From Hyperoplus lanceolatus (lineage: Eukaryota; Chordata; Actinopteri; Uranoscopiformes; Ammodytidae): a DNA stretch of 64,000 nucleotides. Position 1 is the first letter of the stretch. Each line of letters begins with the position of its first letter. The DNA is taken from positions 17,008,501 through 17,072,500 of the forward strand of contig CM049417.1 in the NCBI GenBank assembly GCA_026929865.2, given 5' to 3'. Of this stretch, positions 1 to 9,478 are shown piece after piece. Made by a program: the position numbers and the translations under genes. The notes beneath the pieces are model-generated. The model had not been told where the DNA came from. It worked only from the letters and a program-made list of their open reading frames with translations, and ran no database searches.

Positions 1-437
1 ATGAAAGAGATATTAGGTCTGCTTCAATTCGTTTTTATACAGGACATACCCATGTTTTCTTAAGAATTCCCTACTGTTGCAAAACATGTTGTAGAGCAAG
101 GTTGATTTGGAATAGCAGTTTGTAACTATGGTGACCGAAGTTGGTATTCTCACCTGTGACGACCAATACTATTTCTGTGAAAGTTGAACTGAAGAGGCAG
201 CATCAGATACATACAAAGGTTTAACCTGTCCTTGGTGTACACATTCTTATAAGCAAATAAAGCATATAGACACTAGTAGTATGTAGAGCCTTTTTGTGGT
301 GAGTCATCTAATCATTTATTCAATCTTCATCTGTTCAGCAGCTCTTCCACTGTATATGCATTATACACCTGGAAAAAAAATGTATGGTGTCAACATGCAG
401 CCCTCTAGGGTTTGTGTAGTTTAGCTTGTATAACATT
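1..437. other. Unassigned flank left of the retrovirus
   Basis: AT-rich sequence with no convincing coding frame, RNA gene or repeat structure. It lies outside the proposed left edge of the endogenous retrovirus. If the long terminal repeat ends at a different TG/CA boundary, part of this stretch would belong to it. Confidence 0.4.
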
Positions 438-442
438 AAAAC

Positions 443-1389
443 TGCTGTATATTTAAAGGAAAGGTATAGAATGCTCATTAAAGTGTTGAACAGTTTTTTA
501 TTGTATATCTTCAGACTGCTTGTACTGGAATGTTATATGCCTGAAATAGTAGTGATACCAACAAGTGGAAGCATTGTGAAATCCATTCGACATGCACACA
601 CATGTCCTGCATCCTCACTATAACATCTCTCTCCAATAGACTAGTGTCGGTGAATCAGTCTGGTCATTCTCAGTCACGTGAGGAACTTGTCACTTTAGTT
701 ACTGTTCCTATTGAAAGGTGTCAGATGAGCACAGCAGTTCCTGCCCTCAGTGCCCCAAGCAATGAACTCTCTTTCAAATTCAATTAGATATTTACTGGGC
801 TAAAATGAGGCTACGAAAACTAAAACCACCAAGAACATCCAAAGGCAATTGAAAACACTTGCACCTTGAGTTTTCTCTTAAAAGTGTCTTTGGTGTATTG
901 AAAACTGTTACTAAACTTTTCTAATTTCAATATAAGTATGAAATAATGCACAAAGAGTCAGGAGTCCGATTTCATCATCCACAGAGACTTTAGTTGAAAC
1001 TTGCAAGTTGAGTCAGTTATCATGTACACACATGTAGTATAACAGAGAAATGACTAAAGTCAGAGAGGGATGTTACAACTTTTATACCCATACTGGCACG
1101 TATTTGTCTGACCAGGTGCTGATGACCTGGTCATCTGAGTTTCTGGAAAGATGGGGGATGAGTTTTAATTACACTGATAGTGCAAGAAGTCCTCGACCTT
1201 GGTTCTCCCCAGTATCTTGCTTTCCAGTATCTGTGTGCCAAAATTCCTTACGAGGCAGTTTTACTTCTTCAAGCAATAAGAGTAAAAACATGTTTACCAC
1301 AGTGTTGTACACCAGAGTTCAATGTGAGGTGAATAGAATGACTAGCATTAATATGTTATACAATCATGGAGAAATAGATTTCGTCAACA
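443..1389 (-). repeat. 3' LTR of the endogenous retrovirus (right boundary firm, left boundary tentative)
   Basis: Read on the minus strand it starts TGTTGAC at 1389, directly after a polypurine tract. Its first 38 bases match the stump next to gag (13572-13609) at 36 positions, which fixes the U3 start. A TATA-like TATAAAAG lies at about 1080-1088 and an AATAAA at about 497-502, both on the minus strand. The proposed end at 443 gives a CA terminus and a matching 5-bp flank. Other TG boundaries preceded by the same bases (for example at 906) are possible, so the length is not secure. Confidence 0.6.
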
Positions 1390-1391
1390 TA

Positions 1392-1404
1392 TCCTCCCTT
1401 TTTA
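1392..1404 (-). promoter_or_regulatory. Polypurine tract
   Basis: Minus-strand AAAAAGGGAGGAT lies two or three bases upstream of the TG that opens the 3' LTR. This is the expected position and composition for the plus-strand primer of retroviral reverse transcription. It independently supports the LTR boundary. Confidence 0.65.
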
Positions 1405-1657
1405 TAATATTTAATGCAACAGTCATGCAACACTTTAAAGTAAAAGGATAAACAAATGAGTAATATATTCCAATGATATATCAAGCATGTAAGGCAAATG
1501 AGTATAATAAGTGAACTTTATACGTTTCATTCAAGCAGAAATAATATCAAGTACATTCAATATCACATCCGTGCATTTGTGAACGAATATACTGGCGCAA
1601 AAAGTCTTTGTACAGTCACAGACAGTCCTTTGCTCGCATCCATGAAACATCAGGAAC

Positions 1658-1890
1658 TCATACCGTTGATTTTAGCATGAGTCCATCATAAGGGATTATT
1701 GATGTAAAGTGTCCATGTAAGGTATCCATATTTAGTACTTCCATAGGAGCCTGTTGGAGCAAGGCATCCTTTCTTTCAGACATTGATATGAGAGATGACT
1801 GGTGCATCTTGTTTGTTCTTTTTGACATATCATTTAGACGGTGAAGATTTGATTCAGTTGGGCCATTGGAACATAATCTCTGTTGTCGAT
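1658..1890 (-). pseudogene. Distal tail of the retroviral env, beyond the LINE insertion
   Basis: An open frame of about 75 codons lies between the 3' end of the LINE and the polypurine tract. It has no hydrophobic segment and is rich in polar and charged residues, with methionines. Its position after the envelope membrane span and before the 3' LTR suggests that it is the cytoplasmic tail separated from env by the LINE. No family motif supports this, so it is inferred from position only. Confidence 0.35.
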
Positions 1891-1964
1891 ATAAGATAAG
1901 ATATCCTTTATTCGTCCCACAGTGGGGAAATTTCGGTGTTGCATCACACATTAGAGCAGGAATA

Positions 1965-2010
1965 AGAGCACACAGGAGTAAAGAGCACACAGGAGTAAAG
2001 AGCACACAGA
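1965..2010. repeat. 17-bp tandem repeat in the LINE 3' UTR
   Basis: The unit agagcacacaggagtaa is present about 2.6 times, immediately inside the LINE 3' terminus. Confidence 0.8.
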
Positions 2011-2068
2011 GGGCACAGCAATAGCTGTAAATGCTTATTTAGCTTTAGACTTTGTATACGCTTATGTT

Positions 2069-2272
2069 TTAGCTTTAAACTTTGTATAAATATAAACTAT
2101 AACTATGTGAGTTAGCAGGATATGGGCAGAATAAATAATAAAGTGACAGTGACACATGTAGCACCATTATTTAGCTTTAGACTTTGTATAAATATAAACT
2201 ATAACTATGTGAGTTAGCAGGATATGGGCAGAATAAGTAATAAAGTGACAGTGACACATGTAGCACCATTAT
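2069..2272. repeat. 102-bp direct tandem duplication in the LINE 3' UTR
   Basis: Two adjacent copies (2069-2170 and 2171-2272) are almost identical and begin ttagcttta. A partial third copy of the first bases lies just to the left (about 2039-2068). Confidence 0.85.
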
Positions 2273-2338
2273 TGCACGTTCTTAAGTTACAGTATTGCAC
2301 ATGATTTCAGTATATACAGGTGAATGACATGTACAGGG

Positions 2339-4109
2339 TCAGCAGTTCTCGTTGTACAGTCTGACCGCAGCAGGAAGGAAAGACCTGCGGAATCTCTCCT
2401 TCACACAGCGAGGGTGAATCAGTCTGTCACTGAAGCTGCTCTCCAGAGCAGACAGAGTGTCCTGCAGGGGGTGACAGTCGTGGTCCAGCATGGATGTTAG
2501 TTTGTCCAGGACCCTCCTGTCCCCCACCTGCTGCACTGTGTCCAGGGGGCAGCCCAGGACAGAGCTGGACTTCCTGATGACCTTGTCCAGCTTCTTCCTG
2601 TCCCTCTCTGTGATGCTGCTGCTCCAGCAGGCTACTCCGTACAAGATGGCTGATGCCACTACAGAGTCGTAGAAGGTCTTCAGGAGAGGCCCCAATACTC
2701 CAAAAGACCTGAGTCTCCTCAGGAGGTAGAGCCGGCTTTGGCCCTTCCTGAAGAGAGCGTCCGTGTTATGAGTCCAATCCAGTTTGTGGTTCAGATGAAC
2801 ACCCAGGTACTTGTAAGAGTCCACTCTCTCAATGTCCCGTCCCTGGATGTTCACTGGGGCGGGGGCAGCAGAGTGGCGTCTGCGGAAATCCACCACCATC
2901 TCCTTGGTTTTCCCCGCGTTAATGAGGAGGTGGTTCCGCTGACACCAGTCCACAAAGTCCTGCGTTAGTCCTCTGTACTCTGCGTCGTCGTCCTCAGTGA
3001 TGAGTCCGACGATGGCAGAGTCGTCAGAGAACTTTTGCAGGACACAGCCGTCGGTGTTGTGTCTGAAGTCTGCAGTGTAGAGGGTGAAGAGGAATGGTGC
3101 GAGGACGGTCCCCTGGGGGGCCCACACACTGCAGGTCTGGACCTCAGACACACAGTCCCTGGATCTCACAAACTGAGGTCTGTCTGTGAGGTAGTCCAGG
3201 ATCCACTCAGCCAAGTCGTTGTCCACTCCCGCCGCCTCCAGCTTGTCCCTCGGGAGCCTCGGCTGGATGGTGTTGAAGGCGCTGGAGAAATCAAAAAACA
3301 GAATTCTCACAGCGGTGCCGGGCTTCTCCAGGTGGGACAGTGCACGGTGGAGGAGGGAGATGATGGCGTCCTCCACTCCGATGCCGGGCCGGTAGGCAAA
3401 CTGCAGCGGGTCCATCGCTGAGTTCACCGTGGAGCGGAGGTGGCCCAGAACGAGCCTCTCCAGGGTCTTCATCAGGTGGGATGTGAGAGCCACCGGCCTG
3501 AAGCTGCTGAGGTCTTTGGCCCGTGGTGTCTTGGGCACTGGTACCACGCACGAGGTCTTCCAGAGCTGTGGTACCGACCTCAGCTTGAGGCTCAGGTTGA
3601 AGACGCGCCCCATAACTCCACACAGTTCGTCTGCGCAGGATCGCAGAAGTCTGGAGCTGATCCCGTCCGGGCCCGCCGCTTTCCGCGCCTTAATCTTTTT
3701 TAGCTCTCTCCTCACTTCGGTGTCTGTGAAGGAGAGGGGTGCGGGCTGCGAGCTGGTGGTGGGTGAGTGGAGGAGAGGGGTGGGGGAGCTGGTGGTGGGT
3801 GAGTGGATGGGCCGTGTGGCAGTGGCAGAGGTGTTAACGACTGCAGATGAGGGGCTTTGTCCCTCAGCCACAGGGGTAGGGGGGGGCAGCAGTGCAGGGG
3901 GTGGGGCGGGTTGTTGATTGAACCTCAGGTAGAAGTTATTCAAATCATTGACCCATTGTTGGTCTCCCACCGGCTGGACGGGCGTTGGCTTGAAGCCTGA
4001 GATGGTTCTAAGGCTAGACCAAACGCCCCTGGCATCCTGTCTGCTAAGCTGCTCTTCCATCTTGCCCCTGTAGCGAGCAGCAGCCAGAAGAAGGTCCCCA
4101 GCTCTTATG
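2339..4109 (-). CDS. LINE ORF2 reverse transcriptase fragment, in frame with env
   Basis: About 590 codons of uninterrupted reverse transcriptase and C-terminal region, forming residues of about 470-1058 of one chimeric open frame that starts in the retroviral envelope at 5515. The aspartate of the first RT motif lies in FFDFSSAF (about residues 740-747). The catalytic pair is FSDD (829-832), a Ser for the usual Ala. The C-terminal segment with VACWSSS and VGDRRVLDKL is typical of the CR1/L2 group. The absence of stops suggests that the insertion is fairly young. The fusion to env is probably a chance outcome of the frame, not a selected gene. Confidence 0.8.
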
Positions 4110-5515
4110 GATAGATCCACAGCCTGCCGTTCTGTCAGTGCCACCAAGGTATTAGTGACACTGTTGGCGATCAAACGATTCAGCATTCCTCGCAGACAGG
4201 GGACCACACAGCAGCAGACCACGATCAGGACGACGAAGATCACTGCAACAGCTGTCATCGCGGTGGACAGCAACCCCGTCCATCTCCCGAAGAAGCCAGA
4301 CAGCCAACTCTGAAGGACATCACTCACACCGGCGGCCTCGTTCATCTCCTTGGACAGATTGGATAGATTCCTGAGGGCTATAGAAACTGACCCGTTGGTC
4401 TGGGTGTTCCCCGGGAGCCAGGTACAGCAATGGTCCTTGAACATGTGGCAAATGCCCCCTTTTTCGGCCAACAGGAAATCAAGTGCAATTCTATTCTGCC
4501 ATCTCATAAGTGATGTCTTATCTAGTTGTTCAGACAGACCTTTAATTGCATCTATGGTGTGGTTTACAAATCTCTGCTGATTGTAATAGATGTAATTTAT
4601 CCAAGCTAAATTCTTGTTAGCTATGCATGCTGGGCAGAAGAATGAAGCGATACCATTAGCCACTTCAGATTGAGCTTTAACCTTGTTAGGGACACCTCTG
4701 AGAACTCCAATTGAATCGATATAGACCTCACTAGTTACCCCCAGGGCCCTCTTATGTCTGCTCACTCCCCTCCCACCCGTGCTTTCAGACACTAGGCGTG
4801 TCCCGTTTGTAGGATAGACTAGGAATGGCATGACTAGGCTTACAAGAGCACATCTACCCCTCCAGTCCCCGAGACTAGCAAGCAGGCGCCCATTTCCACA
4901 TAACCACCAGATATCTCCTCTAGCCAAGTCCTGGTTGAAAAACCATTTAGATGGATAAGTTGAGTCTCCTTTCTGAGACTCAGCAGTATTTAGCATCTCA
5001 GTGCACCAGGAGGAGGGAAGTTGACCATAGTCATTTTTGCCTGTCTTTCGTTCTACACAAGTGTAGCTACCGTTGTAGATATGGACAACTGGAACATCTG
5101 CAGGTGATACAGGTGGATGAGCTTTTAGAGTTAACATGCATTGCTGTCGGACTGTGGTACTGGATTGAAATGAGCTCAAAATACACCCTAGTCTGACCCT
5201 ATCCTTTTTGTGGGTGCAAGGGTATGGCATTGTTGCCAGGCGGGGCCTAGCTGTAGTGCAGACAACACAACTGCCCTTCTGATTCAGTTGTTTAGCAGTA
5301 TATTCAACATAATTTAGCCAAAGATTGCCTGATTCCACTCCCATTTCGGTTGCTATGACATCTGCCTTAGTAAGATTGGAAAACAATCGTACATCTGGGT
5401 CAGACAATCGTTGTAAGTCTGGTACTCCAGTACCTAGTGGTTTCGGGATCACAACTAGTGTGAATTGATGAATGAGTTTTCCGTCCGGATTCTGGATGCC
5501 TATTTTATAGGTCAC
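4110..5515 (-). pseudogene. env: Retroviral envelope: most of SU, plus TM
   Basis: About 468 residues of envelope glycoprotein. The surface part has many cysteines, N-glycosylation sites and a WWLCG...WRGRCALV block typical of fish endogenous envelopes. A furin-type site RHKR lies at residues 253-256 (about 4748-4759). It is followed by the transmembrane subunit with heptad-like helices, an LDFLLAEKGGIC segment and a CX6CC motif (CHMFKDHCC, about 4424-4450), then a hydrophobic anchor at about residues 415-440. The frame opens with GTG directly after a TGA, so 5515 is not a true start: it continues the upstream env frame after a frame break. At its other end it runs without a stop into the LINE. 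Confidence 0.85.
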
Positions 5516-6464
5516 TCATACCAGTGTCACTCATTTGTGCATTACATATGGTGATCACAACTGGATTACATTTAACCATGGAATTATAGAATATTGCATA
5601 CTCCTGTTTTATCCCACGAAAGTTTGCAGAACCGGCACAACGGCATTCTCCTGTTCTGATTATTATCCATCGTTGTGCTAAGGGGTGTGTACTGTCTTTA
5701 AGGCTTTTATCAGTGTGAGCGAAGATCTCAGTGTCACAATCACCCGTACATAAGAACTTTGGCCTTTTGGTAGTACAGGCAGGTATATCTTGCTCACCCT
5801 CAATGTACTTAGTTGCATACACATCCATGCCAAACGTCGTAGTCGTACCTTCTATAACTGTCACTTTTATAGCTTTGGGTAGCCTCCACCAGACCTTCTT
5901 TTGTGTCTCATTTATCGGGACTTCATCCCTTTCAACAGTATAGTTTTTAATAGGCTCTGAGTTGGCTTCCCTTTTCCATTTTGGGTATCGTTCTGCAGAT
6001 ACAAACCATGGTGGTAGTTCGACAGGTGTCGTTGTTTGTAAGGATACTCCTACTGAACGAGTTCTATTATGGCGGGAACCGTCCTTTGAAGATTTTGGCT
6101 TGGAACTTTCAGTCCGTCTGGTTGGAGTCTTTTTGGGAGACTCCACTTTGGGTTTAGGTATTCTAGGTTTCTTTACCTTGTTTGGCTTGACTGAATTCAC
6201 TACAGTAGAGTTCTCTACTTTTGGTGGGTTTGTGGTTACTGGTCTTAATGTAACTGTTTCTAGCAGTGGTTCAGTCATTTCTTTCTCCTGTATTGGCTCT
6301 ATGTCTACAAAAGGAGGGGAATATGGTGGATCTGTTTTAGCATAAGCTCTTCTAACTCCCTCAGCAATATCCATCCATATTGGAGTCATAAAAATAATCA
6401 ACACTCCCCCTGCAAGCAGGTACCCAAGAATACTTGAGGACGAACATACTTGAGACCCTGGCAT
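5505..6464 (-). pseudogene. env: N-terminal part of env (leader and proximal SU)
   Basis: The first ATG at 6464 opens a frame of about 319 residues. Residues 13-33 form a hydrophobic signal/anchor segment. A long basic, proline- and serine-rich stretch follows with several dibasic sites, then a cysteine-rich part ending at 5505. It overlaps the main env frame by 11 bases. A 9-base direct repeat (atgagtgac on the minus strand) occurs twice at the break, which suggests a small duplication as the cause. The long leader before SU is unlike the short signal peptide of most gammaretroviruses. I assign it to env from its position and the continuity across the break, not from a recognised motif. Confidence 0.6.
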
Positions 6465-6484
6465 ATTTTTGCTATTGGTAAGAG

Positions 6485-6505
6485 CCTGAGCAAAACAAGA
6501 ATTAA
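6485..6505 (-). promoter_or_regulatory. Candidate env splice acceptor
   Basis: On the minus strand a pyrimidine-rich run ends TTGTTTTGCTCAG, with the cut after 6486, only 21 bases before the ATG at 6464. This is where a subgenomic env mRNA would be expected to begin its coding exon. It is inferred from the sequence pattern only. Confidence 0.4.
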
Positions 6506-6521
6506 AGGTAAAATAAAACAA

Positions 6522-6917
6522 AACAATAGGTAAAATAAAGCAAACATTTCTACTCTGTTGTTGTCTTTCCCCTTGTGGGTCAAAATCAGTGAGTATTGAA
6601 CAGCTTCAAGCCAGTGCAGAATGTATTTGGAAACAAGAGCGCAGTCTCACAGAAGTGCGTTCCCTAGCTCTATACTTGCCCTATGTGTTCATGAGGGTTC
6701 GCGGTGGGAATTACGTTGAGACCATGAGTCCTTCGAGAAGACCCAGAGGGTGGCGCCTCTCTCGCCGAACTCAGTAGTAACAACGACCTTGACCGTCTCC
6801 ACCCCAATCGTAGACCTAGAAATCTTGAAGTTCAAATGCACAATAGTGAGTCTTATGTACTGCTTTCTTGTCTCAAAACACACAACATGCACCAACGAAC
6901 AAAATGTAAAAGCAGTA
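6522..6917 (-). other. Spacer between pol and env
   Basis: About 400 bases of the provirus between the integrase tail and the env leader. Short frames exist (for example a 68-codon one ending at 6689), but none resembles a known retroviral accessory protein. A second hydrophobic frame starting near 6550 overlaps the env leader in another phase and may be chance. Confidence 0.4.
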
Positions 6918-8092
6918 TTATAACAAATATAGTGAACTAGAATAGTCTGAATGTACTAATTCTGTTTTAAAAATCTTTTGTAAGAGTGCTTGTGCTGCTG
7001 GGATGCTCACAACCTTTTTACAGTGTGTAAGATGAATCCAGCTGGATCTCTCAGCAATCTTTGCAGCAGTAGGTGTAGTTAGCAGGACTTGGTATGGGCC
7101 TTCCCAGCGCGGGGAGTCCCAATGTTTCCTTTTGATGACCCTTATCAAGATCCAATCACCTGGGTTCAGGATGAGTTCTACTACATCCCCAGAGGAACCT
7201 GTAACACAGGGGGAATTAGCAGTATTTTTCTTTTTTAGCATTTTTTACATGTATTCTGCTAGGGTTTCTTCTCTTTCACCTTCAGGGGTTTGGAAGCTGC
7301 CTATTTCTGGGATTCTGTATTGTCTGCCATACAACATCTCAAAAGGTGACAGGCCATCTGCAGTGGTAGTTATATGCATGCTCAACATCACCAGAGGGAG
7401 ACACTCTGCCCAATTCCTCCCTGTCTCTGCCATTATTTTTCTCAACTTAGACTTTATCGTACCATTATTCCTTTCCACAAGTCCTGCTGATTGTGGATGG
7501 TAAGCACAATGATATTTAATATCTATTTTGAGTGCTGTAGTCAATAGTTTAATGACGTTGTTTACAAAATGTGGTCCATTGTCGCTATGTATTTTCTCAG
7601 GAACTCCAAACCTTGGAATAATATCCCTCACCAGAGCCTTTGCTACAGTGGACGCATCTGCATGTGCACAGGGAAATATTTCAACCCATTTAGAGAAACA
7701 GTCAACTATAACTAAACACCATTGTTTAGCTTGACATTTGTTTAGCTCAATGAAATCCATGCAAATTGTTTGGAAAGGGTAAGATGGCTTGGGGAATGCT
7801 CCCTTCTTTGAGCGTAGTGCCCCTTGTACATTGTTTTTTGCACAAATCTGACATTGGGCACAGATTTTTTTTTTGTAAAGTTCACATAACCATAGGTTGT
7901 GAATACCCCATTGATCATATCTGTCATCCCCCCTGAAGTTAACCCATGTGTCATTATTGCAGCACATCTAAAAAGAGATTTAGGCAAAATGGGCTTTCCC
8001 TCTGAACATTCAAATAGTGCAGTCGTGGTATTAAACCGTGCTCCCTTTTTTACCCAAAAATCTCTCCCCGACTGTGGGGCTGTGTTTTGCAT
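6918..8092 (-). pseudogene. pol: Retroviral integrase
   Basis: The catalytic core is intact as sequence: D in CMDFIEL (about 7755), D in HSDNGPHF (about 7581) and E in GLVERNNG (about 7473), with 35 residues between the last two (DD35E). The N-terminal zinc-binding part has THGLTSGG and CAQCQIC, but it is split between two phases by a frameshift near 7930. The leader MQNTAPQSGRDFW...GKPILP is the usual opening of class I integrases. The C-terminal SH3-like domain with GDWILIRV and [10 protein letters not shown] (about 7060-7180) follows an in-frame TAA near 7242. It removes two bases from viral DNA ends and joins them to host DNA. Its immediate upstream neighbour in the polyprotein is the macrodomain. 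Confidence 0.92.
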
Positions 8093-8560
8093 GTCTTTAA
8101 CACTTCCTGATCAAAGTGGGTTTTCACTTCTGTTGTGAGTAGCTGTGCATGTGCAGGCAATCTGTATACTGTGATGTAAACCTCTGTGTCTTTGAAAACA
8201 TTTCCCAAAATGCCCCAATGTAGTTCATCCAACCCACACCCTATTAATGGCATAGAGACCTGTTTAACCCCATGAGCAATATAAAGTTTGCGCATGCACA
8301 CTAAACTCCTCTCCAAGTCATTATAGGTGGGTTTGTCGACTGATCGTTCCTTTGTGGTTAGATAATAGATACGCCTCCCGCCTCTTGTGAGAAACCCACA
8401 TCCACCCACAGTTGTCTGTTGTTGTTTCAGTTCTGTGACACCGCCAAACAAATGTTTGAACTTTACTGCAATTCCTGCCCCCATCTGCAAATCAGTAGCC
8501 ACACAGTGCGCTAATGCATCTAATTTTGGGGCAGAGAATAGGTCTCAATGTGAAATCAAG
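8050..8560 (-). pseudogene. OARD1/TARG1-like macrodomain within retroviral pol
   Basis: About 130 residues align by eye along their length with the small macrodomain hydrolase OARD1 (TARG1), which removes ADP-ribose from acidic residues of proteins. Visible landmarks in order are DLFSAPKLDALAHC, MGAGIAVKFKHLFGGV, RRIYYLTTKERSVDKPTY, SMPLIGCGLDELHW and a final ITVYRL strand. The GCGLD aspartate, catalytic in TARG1, is present, as is the lysine of the TTK segment. A TGA at 8544-8546 stands where the first glycine of the family would be, so this copy cannot make it intact. The domain sits downstream of the kinase and directly upstream of integrase, on the same strand and with no introns. It is therefore a captured host domain carried in the polyprotein. 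TARG1-type identity is much more likely than the Macro-D2 or viral alphavirus types. Confidence 0.88.
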
Positions 8561-9478
8561 TTTTAGTTGATCTGAAGATTTGGGCAGGTTTTGACTCAGA
8601 ATACTTCGCAGTTTATTATAGTCTGGCCTGTCTTGGTAAGCCATAAGAGCGTATTACAATCAGGAACTGTTCAATTTCCTGGGGTATACAGTCTTTAGAA
8701 AAACATTTGCTCATAAAAGTAGTCATGTTGTCACGACATTCAAGTTTGCATGCTAAAACAGCACTCGGCACAGTAATTTTATCCTCCCAGGGTAAAGTAC
8801 CACACATCCAATAAATCATTGAATAAGCTAGAGATTCCAGGTCACCACGACGACTCGGAGGAATACCTAGGTGAGCATCGATACTTGTGAACTCAAGCGT
8901 GCCATTATGACACATTTTGGGTTGTGCAATGCCAGGTCTGTGTACTCCATCAACGCTGTACCTGTAAGCCAGGCCATAGTCTATTAGATAGACTTGATTT
9001 GGATCTTCATTCTTATCATTATATTCTGGGCTTTAATGTCTGAATGCACATATTCCTGGCTGTGCACAAATTCCAAAATGTTCAGAATGTTGACTCCTAT
9101 TTTTAGAGCTAGTGTCTGTAAAAACGTTTTCCCACATGCTTCAAACTTTTTCCACAAATCTTCACCCAGTCGTGAGAGTACAAGAAATCTGTATTCCTTG
9201 CCATTATTGTTATAAATACCATGACCAAAGAACTCAGGAACACCCACTTCTGCACCTGCATGTGATTTTCGCCATTTTGATAGTGCTTGTGGCTTGGTGG
9301 CATTTAAGTAAAATTTTTGTTCAGAGAACATGGCTCCATTTTCTGCGGTTTCAAGTTTAACAACATATCTTGCTGTGTCATCTACAATGCTCTTTTCCCC
9401 ACTTTCAGCTAGGTAGACTAGACCGCAACTGCCCTGGCCTATAACTTCTCCAAGTGTCCATTTACGCCTGTTGCTATC
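8561..9478 (-). pseudogene. VRK-type protein kinase domain captured in retroviral pol
   Basis: A nearly full-length vaccinia-related-kinase domain without introns. It starts in the same open frame as RNase H, about 30 residues after that domain. Landmarks are RRKWTLGEVIGQGSCGLVYLAE (P-loop GQGSCG), the ATP lysine in YVVKLE (9356-9358), SEQKFY, the catalytic loop HSDIKAQN (Asp at 9038-9040), the VRK-specific DYG in LIDYGLAYRY in place of DFG, then NGTLEFTSIDAHLG, SRRGDLE and GTLPWED. A frameshift near 9010-9020 separates the lobes and another near 8645 precedes the VRK C-terminal helix. The catalytic residues are preserved. VRKs phosphorylate BAF, histone H3 and transcription factors. The family match is secure, but which VRK paralogue was the donor is not clear to me. 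Confidence 0.9.

Larger units (their letters stand above)
1891..4110 (-). mobile_element. 5'-truncated CR1/L2-clade LINE inserted in env
   Basis: The element carries the 3' half of a non-LTR retrotransposon ORF2 followed by a 3' UTR. The RT region reads in fish L2/Rex1 style: a KAAGPDGI box, FRPVAL, LFFDFSSAFNTI, a QGTVLAPFLF box, the catalytic FSDD box (usual FADD) and YKYLGV. The 3' end on the minus strand is an AATAAAGGATATCTTATCTTAT-type tail, common at the ends of such fish LINEs. No endonuclease domain is present, as expected for 5' truncation. The 5' junction, placed near 4110, is estimated from where envelope-like sequence stops, with an uncertainty of about 50 bases. Confidence 0.85.

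Noticed and set aside
1965-2272. CRISPR-like or satellite array
   Set aside because: Adjacent duplications without unique spacers, within a LINE 3' UTR of a eukaryote.
2738-3917. Several plus-strand frames of 75-160 codons
   Set aside because: They are shadows of the GC-rich LINE RT on the opposite strand, with no domain of their own.
5515-5515. Translation start of a 1,058-residue host protein
   Set aside because: The codon is GTG directly after a TGA, within an env frame break, and the downstream half is a LINE RT.
6398-6583. Separate small hydrophobic viral protein
   Set aside because: It overlaps the env leader in another phase and has no conservation evidence; kept only as a remark.
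8050-9478. VRK and macrodomain as host retrocopies inserted by chance into the ERV
   Set aside because: Both are on the viral strand, ordered exactly between RNase H and integrase, and the kinase begins in the RNase H frame. No poly(A) tail or target duplication separates them from pol.
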